NCBI GenBank assembly: GCA_038320345.1
Contig: JBBQED010000005.1
Span: 62,001 to 126,000, forward strand
From: JBBQED01 sp038320345
Lineage (GTDB): Bacteria; Bacteroidota; Bacteroidia; AKYH767-A; OLB10
Length of the DNA: 64,000 nt
Reading direction: 5' to 3'
Shown here: in pieces, positions 9,063 to 17,600 of the stretch
Numbering within the stretch: position 1 is the stretch's first letter
How the letters are laid out: each line of letters starts with the position of its first letter
The notes under the pieces: generated by a model
Database searches by the model: none
Told to the model about the DNA's origin: nothing
The model's input: only the letters and a program-made list of their open reading frames with translations
Program-made: the position numbers and the translations under genes

Positions 9063-9276
9063 CAAATCAATTTGCTATTTTGCTAATGAGTAATATGCTA
9101 ATTTTTTTGTGCTGATGTATTAATGTGTTCAAGATCCACATCGTTTTTTGTAAAATTAAGAGAAGACCGAGGAAACACAGAGAAAAAATTACCGGAGTTC
9201 AAGCCCCAAAATTTTCATTTCAAATTTTCAATTTTTTCATTAGCATACTAGCAAATTTACACGTTAGCAAATTCAT
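9063..9276. repeat. intergenic block of degenerate TTTGCTAATG-type repeats in inverted arrangement
   Basis: This gap lies between the convergent genes nadD and purQ. Its left end carries several imperfect copies of a TTTGCTAATGTG-like unit (TTTGCTATT at 9071, TTGCTAATG at 9080, ATGCTAATT near 9095, GTGCTGATG at 9109). Its right end carries the reverse complement (CATTAGCATACTAGCAAATT starting near 9238 and GTTAGCAAATTC ending near 9274). The middle has a GAGGAAACACAGAGAAA stretch and short AAAATTTTC repeats. Folded, the two ends could pair over about 35 bases. It may be a REP-like or MITE-like element, or act as a two-way terminator. Confidence 0.5.
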
Positions 9277-9969
9277 TTAAGCTAGTACGGTATTCAGGAT
9301 CGATTCAAAAATAATTCTTCCATCTTTATTATTGAGAACTCCTTCTGCGGCTCTTTCAGGATGTGGCATCATGCCAAAAACATTTCTTCCTTTATTACAG
9401 ATGCCAGCGATATTTTCCAGCGCACCATTTGGATTGCTTTCTGGAGTTACATTTCCTTCAGCGTCGCAATAGCGGAATAAAACCTGATTATTTTCGTGAA
9501 GCTGTTTTAATGTTTCATCATCACAAAAATAATTTCCTTCACCATGAGCAATTGGAATTTTAATGGTTTGTCCGATAGTAAATTTAGAAGTGATAATCGA
9601 CTCATCGGTTTCACATTTCAGATGAACATTCTTGCAAGTAAACTGATGATGGGTATTGTGAAGTAACGCACCCGGCAAGAGATGCGCTTCTGTTAAAATC
9701 TGGAAGCCATTACAGATGCCGAAAACGAATCCGCCTTTGTCGGCGAACTCCATTACTTCTTGCATGATAGGAGAGAAACGGGAGATAGCACCTGAACGCA
9801 GGTAGTCGCCATAGGAGAAACCGCCGGGCAGCAACACGAAATCGGCACCACGCAGACTATGTTCTTTATGCCAGAGTTCAACAACTTCCTGACCCATAAC
9901 ATCACGTAAAACATGAATCAGATCTTGATCACAGTTGGATCCCGGGAAAACTACAACGCCAAATTTCAT
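9277..9969 (-). CDS. purQ: phosphoribosylformylglycinamidine synthase subunit PurQ
   Basis: PurQ is the glutaminase subunit that supplies ammonia to PurL in step four of purine synthesis. The class I amidotransferase triad is visible: Cys86 in FGICNGFQ, His203 and Glu205 in MPHPERA. The N-terminal FGVVVFPGSNCDQD and the GGFSYGDYLRSGA block are typical of PurQ. It has 230 residues. It is monocistronic here, convergent with nadD and 104 bases from the divergent outer-membrane protein gene. A promoter with both boxes lies just upstream. Confidence 0.93.
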   Translation of the reverse strand: MKFGVVVFPGSNCDQDLIHVLRDVMGQEVVELWHKEHSLRGADFVLLPGGFSYGDYLRSGAISRFSPIMQEVMEFADKGGFVFGICNGFQILTEAHLLPGALLHNTHHQFTCKNVHLKCETDESIITSKFTIGQTIKIPIAHGEGNYFCDDETLKQLHENNQVLFRYCDAEGNVTPESNPNGALENIAGICNKGRNVFGMMPHPERAAEGVLNNKDGRIIFESILNTVLA

Positions 9970-9988
9970 TTTTCGCTTATTTAAAGTG

Positions 9989-10020
9989 CAAATTTAAGCC
10001 CTTTTCGCTGGAAACACCAA
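9989..10020 (-). promoter_or_regulatory. purQ promoter (TTG ... TAAATTTG)
   Basis: On the minus strand a TTG (10018-10020) is separated by 21 bases from TAAATTTG (9989-9996), followed by C. This fits the Bacteroidota primary-sigma consensus TTG-N17-23-TAnnTTTG. The -7 box ends 19 bases before the purQ ATG, so the leader is very short. Confidence 0.6.
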
Positions 10021-10073
10021 CGAAACCGTTAATTTCACAACCGTATTCTAACCTTATTGAAAATCATTGTTTC

Positions 10074-10730
10074 ATGAGAAAAATTCTCTTAATAGCGCTC
10101 TTAGTTATTGCAGTTCAGATAGTTCAGGCACAAGACGGACATAAAGTCCAGATTCGCGGTGGGCTTGGCTTTGCTGGCTATGGATCAAAATACGAGCAGA
10201 CCTACAGTTTTGGTGGAATTAATTTTTCCGATAGCAATACTGATGGGGCGGCTACTTTTCATTTTCCGCTTGAAGTAAGGGTGGAGCTCAATCGACGATT
10301 CAATGTGGGACTGGATATGAAATTCGGTTCTTATTTATATGATCCAGACAGTGCAGATGGCAAGAGCAATCGTTTTGTAGTGGTCGGGCTTGCAGGAGAG
10401 TACAATTTCGTGGTGAAAGAAAAACTGCGCTGGTACGGAGGTGTAGGCTTCAACGGATGCAGTTTAGTATTGGAAGAAACGAAAACAGAAAACGGCATCA
10501 AGATTACCAATCAATCCACATATAGTGGTCCGGGATTTAGGATGAATACAGGAGTATTAATTTTTCTCATCAAAGGATTTGGATTGAATTTCAATTTGGG
10601 TTACGACAGCCACAATTTCACACTACGTAAATTCGAACAAAACGGACAAGATGTTAGTTTAGATAATTTTGATGCTACCCTAAAAGTCAGCGGTGTTGAT
10701 GGCACCTTAGGCTTGTTTGTTCGCTTTTGA
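10074..10730 (+). CDS. outer-membrane beta-barrel protein
   Basis: The protein has a signal peptide (about residues 1-19, ending VQAQ) and then alternating amphipathic strands with Gly/Tyr/Phe-rich turns such as GLGFAGYGSKYEQTYSFGG, GLDMKFGSYLY and WYGGVGFNG, ending in an aromatic residue (LGLFVRF). This is the pattern of a small beta-barrel of about eight strands, as in OmpW/OmpA-like proteins. At 218 residues it is of normal size. No partner gene indicates a substrate. It is followed by a 310-base gap before the metal locus. Confidence 0.65.
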   Translation: MRKILLIALLVIAVQIVQAQDGHKVQIRGGLGFAGYGSKYEQTYSFGGINFSDSNTDGAATFHFPLEVRVELNRRFNVGLDMKFGSYLYDPDSADGKSNRFVVVGLAGEYNFVVKEKLRWYGGVGFNGCSLVLEETKTENGIKITNQSTYSGPGFRMNTGVLIFLIKGFGLNFNLGYDSHNFTLRKFEQNGQDVSLDNFDATLKVSGVDGTLGLFVRF

Positions 10731-11040
10731 GAGATTTGTTACGAGTTAAATTGGATTTCGAATTTAACCTGACTGGGTATTAGAGCTAACCTTACTATAG
10801 TCAAAAGTTGACAGCAGCGTAATTGCGAAATTGCAATCAAGAAATAAATCGCCGCTGCTCAAAATTGATAAAAGGAAGCAGTGCATTGTCCGAAGTGGAT
10901 CACATTAATTTTTTGCGTAGTAGAATTAATTTAACCTAATTTTAAATTAAATGGCAGGAAGATGAAATATTCTGCATTATAGAAATCCAAACCCAAGCAT
11001 TTGCCGTAGATGGTAAAAGTAGAAATACTCGCCATACAGG
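10731..11040. other. 310-base intergenic region with nested inverted repeats
   Basis: No gene is visible. GTTAAATT (10745-10752) pairs with AATTTAAC (10761-10768), a weak hairpin just after the barrel gene. Further on, AGCAGCG (10813-10819) pairs with CGCTGCT (10853-10859) around an inner ATTGC/GCAAT stem (10822-10837). The region leads into the metal locus and may hold its control elements, but I saw no convincing promoter box. Confidence 0.35.
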
Positions 11041-11418
11041 ATGAAAAAGTTAATTGTACTTTCCTTGATATTCTTTTACATAGCTTCTTTTATAAAGCCA
11101 TGTGCACCGGCCATCTATGCTTTTATATCAAAAAAAGTTTGGGAGCATTCGCACTCTAATCGTGTAGATAAAATGAAAGGCAGAGTCAATTTTCTTAATG
11201 TCTTGACGGACATGTCAAAACACAATGACTCTAAAAAAGATACTACCTCTCCACCCGAAGCTACAAAATCTGGAAGTACTTCATTTGCTTATGTCGTTTC
11301 AAGATTGAATTGCAGTTTTTGTTGTCATGATGTTTTTGAAAAGAATTTTCCCCATTACATTTTTAACAACCAAATAGTTTTTCAGCAGATTACAACACCT
11401 CCTCCTAAGAGCGCGTAA
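11041..11418 (+). CDS. small exported Cys/His-containing protein of unknown function, metal locus
   Basis: This 125-residue protein begins with a hydrophobic signal or anchor (KKLIVLSLIFFYIASF) followed by a Lys/His/Ser-rich region (WEHSHSNRVDK, MSKHNDSKKD). Near the end, LNCSFCCHDVFEKNFPHY has three Cys and a His in five residues. It ends in a Pro-rich tail. I do not recognise a named domain. The CxxCCH cluster and its place 106 bases before the TonB receptor of a Czc-type locus suggest metal binding in the periplasm, but that is inference. The ATG is the first in frame. Confidence 0.5.
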   Translation: MKKLIVLSLIFFYIASFIKPCAPAIYAFISKKVWEHSHSNRVDKMKGRVNFLNVLTDMSKHNDSKKDTTSPPEATKSGSTSFAYVVSRLNCSFCCHDVFEKNFPHYIFNNQIVFQQITTPPPKSA

Positions 11419-11524
11419 TTTTTTCATTTGAAAGCGGCACCTTTTACCGCTCTTCCATTCATTCCTATTTGATTTTATTTGACAGAACTTCCATTCTGTT
11501 GTAACTATATTTTATAAAATAATC

Positions 11525-13840
11525 ATGAAAACTATTCATACGTTCGCGCTTATAATAAAATTTACCACACTAATGATGTTATTTTCTATCTACTCTTTTG
11601 GTCAAGTTGCTGTGATAAAGGGAGTAATTAAAGATAAGGAAACGATGCAGCCTATAGAAGATGTTGTAGTAAGCATCGAGAAAACTAATTCACATACACA
11701 CACCGATGCTTCTGGAAATTATTATTTCCTTTCACTTATTGCCGGTCAATATGAAATCGATTTTAATAAATTGGGATTTGATAAACAAAAAATCACGATA
11801 ACCATTACTGAGAATGAAACCAAGCAAGCAGATCTATTTTTAGAACGGAGCAAGACGAAACTCAGTTCAATTGAAATTAGTACTGACCGTCCAGTTACTG
11901 CGGCTTCATCAAAGTATTTAAGTCAAATTGATTTTGAAAGCCGTCCAAAAAATTCAGCACAAGATATGTTACGCTTAGTGCCTGGATTATTTATTGCGCA
12001 ACATGCAGGAGGAGGAAAGGCGGAGCAGATTTTTATTCGAGGTTTTGATTGTGATCACGGCACTGACGTGGCTACGTTTGTAGACGGGATACCTGTTAAT
12101 ATGCCAAGTCATGGGCATGGTCAGGGATATGAAGATTTGCATTTCCTTATTCCAGAAACAGTAAAAGGTATGGAAATCTTTAAAGGACCTTATTCACCAA
12201 AGTATGGCGACTTTGCAACCGGCGCTGCTGTAGAGTTTAATACGCTTGATTCACTCGAAAACAATTTCTTTCAATTAGAAACAGGGTATGTACCGAATGT
12301 AAAAGAGGTCACGTCTAAACGAGGTCTAGCAATGTTACAGTTGCCGATAGAAGTTTCAAATGTAAGTTCTTATTTTGCTGTCGACATAGTCAACAATAGA
12401 GGATACTTTCAAAACAGTCAGGATTTTAATCGCGTGAGTTTATTTTCTAAAACTACCTTTTCACTGACTGAACATAGTCGTATTCAGCTATCAGTAGGTG
12501 GATTTGGTTCATCATGGAATGCCTCTGGTCAAGTACCTGAGCGCGCTGTAGAAGCAGGACTAATTACACGGTTCGGAAGCATTGATAATTCGGAAGGGGG
12601 AACTACTCAACGGAATAATTTTAATTTGACATATCATACAAAAATGAATGCCTCAGAATTCGAGACACAAGTTTATGCATCAACCTATCGTTTTAAATTA
12701 TTCTCCAACTTTACTTTTTTTCTCGAAGATTCCACAAATGGTGACGAAATTGAACAAGGCGATAATCGTACAATTCGCGGGTTCAACTCACATTACACAA
12801 CTTCCCATAAATTAGGTAGGATGAATAATAAATTTACAATAGGGGCTTCTTTTAGAGCTGATGAAATTGAAAACGAATTATGGCACGCAGTAAATAGAGT
12901 TCGGCTAGAAGCACGCGCTCAGGCAATTATACATGAACGTTCTACAGCTGTATTTGTTAATGAAGTATTCCGGTTCAGCGATCATTTACGTGCGGAAGTT
13001 GGTGGAAGATATAATTATTTTATTTTTGATGTAGAAGATCAATTGCCAACGGATTCCACACACACTAATTATTCGGGATATAATTATCAAACACTTTTAA
13101 GTCCCAAGTTAAATTTGATTTATGCTCCTAACGAAAGTTTGAATTTCTTTCTAAACGCGGGAAGCGGTTTTCATAGCAACGATGCGCGAAGTGTAGTGCA
13201 ACAGCAGTCAGAACATAAACTTCCAATGGCTGTTGGAGCCGAAGTAGGAGTATTATTTCATCTGTCGAATCGTTTTGTTTCTACGATTGCTTTGTGGGGA
13301 ATGGATGTATCAAATGAGTTAGTTTATGTAGGTGACGACGGAACCACAAAAGATAAAGGAGCAAGCCGGAGAATTGGAATTGATATAAGTGCTCGTTATC
13401 AAATTACCAATTGGCTTTTTGCTGATGCTGATATAAATTTAGCTAAAAATGTTTTTATTGATAAGCTTTATGGAAAGCAATTAGCAACTGATTATTATTT
13501 ACCACTAGCGCCTACTGCCACTTCAGCCGGAGGATTAACTGCTAAATTCAAAAACGGTTTTGAAACAGGACTTCGATTTCGCTATCTCGCAGCACGACCA
13601 GCTAATGAGACCAATACTGTAACCGCTAGACCCTACAATGTGTTTGATTTTACCGCGAACTATATTACCAAGCATTATAAAATAGGGGTTGTGCTAGAAA
13701 ACTTAACAAATAAGGAGTGGAATGAAGCACAATTTGATACAGAAAGTCGATTGCCTTTTGAAACTCAATCAGTGGATGAGCTACATTATACTGCTGGTAC
13801 ACCCTTTTCTGCAAAACTTGTTCTGGGATATATATTTTAG
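11525..13840 (+). CDS. TonB-dependent outer-membrane receptor, metal locus
   Basis: The 771 residues comprise a signal peptide (about 1-27, ending SFGQ), a carboxypeptidase-regulatory-like domain (about 30-112: IKGVIKDKETMQPIEDVVV, DASGNYYFLSLIAGQYEI), a plug (about 125-240: QDMLRLVPGLFI, IFIRGFDCDHGTD, IFKGPYSPKYGDFATGAAV) and a 22-strand-type barrel ending in LGYIF. Such receptors take up large or scarce ligands with energy from TonB. The plug loop SHGHGQGYEDLHF is His-rich. Position before the CzcA pump suggests a metal-linked role; direction (uptake or control) is not shown. A 13-bp hairpin follows the gene. Confidence 0.85.
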   Translation: MKTIHTFALIIKFTTLMMLFSIYSFGQVAVIKGVIKDKETMQPIEDVVVSIEKTNSHTHTDASGNYYFLSLIAGQYEIDFNKLGFDKQKITITITENETKQADLFLERSKTKLSSIEISTDRPVTAASSKYLSQIDFESRPKNSAQDMLRLVPGLFIAQHAGGGKAEQIFIRGFDCDHGTDVATFVDGIPVNMPSHGHGQGYEDLHFLIPETVKGMEIFKGPYSPKYGDFATGAAVEFNTLDSLENNFFQLETGYVPNVKEVTSKRGLAMLQLPIEVSNVSSYFAVDIVNNRGYFQNSQDFNRVSLFSKTTFSLTEHSRIQLSVGGFGSSWNASGQVPERAVEAGLITRFGSIDNSEGGTTQRNNFNLTYHTKMNASEFETQVYASTYRFKLFSNFTFFLEDSTNGDEIEQGDNRTIRGFNSHYTTSHKLGRMNNKFTIGASFRADEIENELWHAVNRVRLEARAQAIIHERSTAVFVNEVFRFSDHLRAEVGGRYNYFIFDVEDQLPTDSTHTNYSGYNYQTLLSPKLNLIYAPNESLNFFLNAGSGFHSNDARSVVQQQSEHKLPMAVGAEVGVLFHLSNRFVSTIALWGMDVSNELVYVGDDGTTKDKGASRRIGIDISARYQITNWLFADADINLAKNVFIDKLYGKQLATDYYLPLAPTATSAGGLTAKFKNGFETGLRFRYLAARPANETNTVTARPYNVFDFTANYITKHYKIGVVLENLTNKEWNEAQFDTESRLPFETQSVDELHYTAGTPFSAKLVLGYIF

Positions 13841-13902
13841 AAATTTATGATTAATTTATTAGGTATTGATTTTAATTTAGGATGAAGTAAAAGGAAAATT
13901 TT

Positions 13903-13935
13903 AGAAACGGGTGTATTACGTCTACACCTGTTTCT
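13903..13935 (+). terminator. hairpin downstream of the TonB receptor, probable terminator
   Basis: AGAAACGGGTGTA (13903-13915) pairs with TACACCTGTTTCT (13923-13935) over 13 bp with one G-U pair and a 7-base loop. It lies 63 bases after the stop. There is no long T run after it, so it could also protect the 3' end or act with Rho. Confidence 0.6.
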
Positions 13936-14160
13936 GAAATTATACTAATCAAGCGGTGATCAGAAAAGCGCTTTACTGGACTTTATTAATTGGTTTTTAG
14001 ACTTCATTGGCTATGTTTAATCTAATTTTCAAAAAGAACACTTGTAAAGTTTTGCCAAGAACACTCCGTTTCAATCAATTTGAATCAAGTCGCATCGGGC
14101 CATAGGAGGCTGTTTGAGAGTGTTTTGTAGAAGCTACAGTTTCTCACAACTATTTTTCTT
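13936..14160. other. intergenic region before the small His-rich protein
   Basis: No gene is visible. It contains an AGGAGG at 14104-14109, four bases before a possible TTG start at 14114 in the frame of the next gene. A strong Shine-Dalgarno site is unusual for this phylum. The TAnnTTTG box at 14161 argues that the real start is further downstream. Confidence 0.3.
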
Positions 14161-14168
14161 TACATTTG
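14161..14168 (+). promoter_or_regulatory. -7 box TACATTTG of the czc unit
   Basis: TACATTTG followed by C fits the Bacteroidota -7 element. It ends 5 bases before the in-frame GTG at 14174, so a transcript from here would be nearly leaderless. It could drive the His-rich protein, the efflux pump and the adaptor as one operon. No TTG is seen at the usual -33 distance. Confidence 0.4.
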
Positions 14169-14173
14169 CAACT

Positions 14174-14566
14174 GTGAGATTGGCTAGAACCATACTAATT
14201 ATTTTACTGACCATCGGGCTAACTATGCCGAAGGATATTCTACAGTTAGTGGTAGGGATTCCTGCTATTATTCACCATTATCACCACCATGAAGAACAAG
14301 GTCAGGTGTCTTTCATTGACTTTATCAATGATCATATTACTGATAGCGACCATCATGAAAAGGATGACTTAGACCATGAGAAGCTTCCATTCAGTCATCA
14401 ACATACTTCGGAATGCAATCAATTGCTGACCTTTGTTTCGTTTTCTCACAAGTTGAATTTGAAACTTCAAGTTCCTCATTCTTTGGATATTAAAATCCTC
14501 ACAAAATCATTTTTTCCGGACTGTGAATTTTTCAAGAGCATTTGGCAACCGCCAAAGATCAGTTAG
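14174..14566 (+). CDS. small exported His-rich protein of the metal efflux locus
   Basis: The protein begins with a hydrophobic segment (ARTILIILLTIGLTM). The rest is dominated by histidine and acidic residues: IIHHYHHHEEQGQ, DHITDSDHHEKDDLDHEK, FSHQHTSEC. Similar short His-rich exported proteins often sit directly before CzcA genes in Bacteroidota, and a periplasmic metal-buffering role is a reasonable inference. I place the start at GTG 14174 (130 residues), where the signal segment begins and just after a -7 box. The frame is open to a TTG at 14114 that follows AGGAGG, giving 150 residues; that start cannot be excluded. Confidence 0.55.
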   Translation: MRLARTILIILLTIGLTMPKDILQLVVGIPAIIHHYHHHEEQGQVSFIDFINDHITDSDHHEKDDLDHEKLPFSHQHTSECNQLLTFVSFSHKLNLKLQVPHSLDIKILTKSFFPDCEFFKSIWQPPKIS

Positions 14567-14663
14567 ATTATAGTGAATATTCTGTAAAGATCTTAACAGA
14601 AGAAAATTTCTTACGGGGCTTTTAGCACCGCAAGTTGTCATTCATTTATATTAACGAATAGTT

Positions 14664-17600
14664 ATGCTCAATAAAATAATTGCGTTCTCTATAAAGAACA
14701 AGCTTATCATCGGACTTTTCATTTTATCCCTCATTGGTTACGGCAGTTACCAATTCACAAAATTGCCTATTGATGCTGTGCCTGATATCACCGACAATCA
14801 AGTGCAGGTAATCACAACAGCTCCATCGTTGGGTGCTCCTGACATTGAACGGCTCATTACATTTCCGATTGAACAAGCCAACAGTAATATTCCTGGACTG
14901 AAGGAAATCAGAAGTTTCTCACGCTTTGGTTTATCGCTAATCACTATCGTGTTTGATGATGATGTAGATGTTTATTGGGCGAGGCAACAGGTAACTGAGC
15001 GATTAAAATTAGCGGAGCAACAAATTCCAAAAGGAATTGGCTCACCAGAATTAGCACCTGTTACGACAGGGCTCGGAGAAATTTATCAGTATGTGTTGAA
15101 ACCCAAGCATGGTTACGAAGCAAAGTATAACGCCACCGAATTACGAACGATTCAGGATTGGATTGTTCGTCGGCAATTGATTGGTGTAAAAGGTGTAGCT
15201 GACGTGAGCAGTTTTGGCGGGAAAGTGAAACAGTATGAGATTGCCATTGATGCCAATAAATTGAAATCTTACAACGTCACCATTAACGATGTATTCATTG
15301 CTTTGGAAAAAAACAATGAGAACACAGGCGGTGCTTACATTGAAAAACAATCTACGGTTTTATATATCCGCGCAGAAGGTTTGATTGGAAATATGGGCGA
15401 TATTAAAAATATTGTTGTAAGAAATACCGACAACGGAACGCCACTATTGATAAACGATGTAGCCGAAGTGCGAATTGGAAATGCTACACGGTACGGAGCA
15501 ATTACTTATAATGATGAAGGTGAAGTTGCAGGTGCAGTGGTGATGATGTTGAAAGGCGACAACAGCAGTAGAGTGATTGAAGATGTAAAAGGAAAAATAA
15601 TTCAAATTCAAAAAACTTTACCAGAAGGTGTGGAGTTAGAGCCGTTTTTAGACAGAACAAAAATGGTGAATAATGCAATCGGAACAGTCACAAAAAATTT
15701 GATGGAAGGGGCATTAATCGTAATTTTTGTCTTGGTTTTATTTCTTGGAAATTTCAGAGCTGGAATTCTCGTAGCATCAGTTATTCCTTTATCAATGTTA
15801 TTTGCAGTGATCCTGATGAACATATTTGGAGTAAGCGGGAACTTAATGAGTTTAGGTGCTTTGGATTTTGGTTTGATAGTAGACGGGGCAGTAATTATCG
15901 TAGAGGCGGTGATGCACAGCTTAGTGCAAAACCGTCAATTGGTAGGCATCACCCAAAAAGAAATGGACAGCGAAGTAAATCATTCCGCGAGCAGAATGAT
16001 GAATAGTGCAGTATTCGGTCAAATCATAATTCTGATTGTTTACTTACCAATTTTTACGCTGGAAGGAATTGAAGGAAAGATGTTTAAACCAATGGCACAA
16101 ACGGTTGCCTTTGCGCTGTTGGGTGCATTCCTTCTTTCACTCACTTACATTCCGATGATGAGTGCATTGTTTCTGAACAAAAATATTTCAAACCAGAAAA
16201 ATTTATCCGACAGAATGATGCAGGCTATTGAAAACTTTTATCAGAAGTATATTGTGAGGGTTTTGAACTTTCCTAAAACAGTAATTGCGATTTCAGTTGG
16301 ATTGTTTGCAATTGCCATGGTGGTTTTCTCACAAATGGGAGGAGAATTTATTCCAGAATTACCCGAAGGAGATTTTGCAGTGGAGACGAGAGTCCTTACA
16401 GGAAGTAATATCACTACTTCATCCGAAGCAATTATGAAATCAGCGCACCTCTTAAAAAATAAATTTCCAGAGATTGAAAAGATAGTTGGCAAAACAGGAA
16501 GCGGAGAAATTCCAACGGATCCAATGCCAATGGAAGCGTCAGATATGATGATAATTTTAAAAGATAAAAGTGAATGGACCTCTGCAAAATCTTGGGATGA
16601 ACTTTCAGAGAAAATGAGTGAAGCATTGAAAGATATTCCTGGTGTTACCTATAGTTTTCAATATCCTGTTGCCATGCGTTTTAATGAATTGATGACAGGC
16701 GCTAAGCAAGATGTAGTATGTAAAATCTTTGGGGAGAATTTAGATACACTTTCAAAATACTCAAAACAGTTAGGTGATATTGCAAGTAAGATTGATGGTG
16801 CAGAAAATATTTATGTAGAGCCGATTGACGGGCTTCCACAATTGATAATTGCCTATAAACGAAATGCAATTGCTCAATACGGTTTGAACATTCAGGACAT
16901 CAACAAAGTAGTGAACACTGCATTTGCCGGGCAAAGTAGCGGTTTGGTTTACGAAGATGAAAAGCGTTTTGATTTAGTAGTTCGCTTGGCAGGCGAGCAA
17001 CGACAGAATTTAGAAGATGTGCAAAATCTACTAATCCCTACTTCCCAGGGGACACAAATTCCCTTGTATCAGGTGGCTGATGTTACCATTAAGGAAAGTG
17101 TGAGCCAAATTCAAAGGGAAAATGCAAAGCGAAGAATTATTGTTGGCTTTAACGTTCAGGGTAGAGATGTACAAAGTATTGTGAAAGATTTGCAAGCAGC
17201 AGTTGATAAACAACTAGATCTTCCTTCAGGCTATTATGTTTCTTATGGTGGCGCATTTGAAAATTTAATTGCCGCAAAGAAACGCTTAGCTTTTGCAGTG
17301 CCTCTTTCATTGTTGCTGATTTTCCTTTTGCTTTTCTTTGCTTTCAATTCTGTAAAGCAAGGCCTACTCATTTATTCAGCTATTCCCCTTTCCGCTATTG
17401 GAGGAATCTTATTCTTAGCGTTAAGAGGCATGCCCTTCAGCATCAGTGCAGGGGTAGGTTTTATCGCATTATTCGGCGTAGCAGTATTAAATGGAATTGT
17501 TTTGATTGCAGAGTTTAACCGCATTAAAAATGCTGGAGAAACCGACACCAAAGTAATTGTTTTGCAAGGTACCAAAATTCGATTGCGACCAGTACTTATG

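Noticed and set aside
14104..14119. AGGAGG plus TTG as the start of the His-rich protein
   Set aside because: Bacteroidota rarely rely on such sites, and the downstream -7 box and signal segment favour GTG 14174. It remains an alternative rather than a feature.
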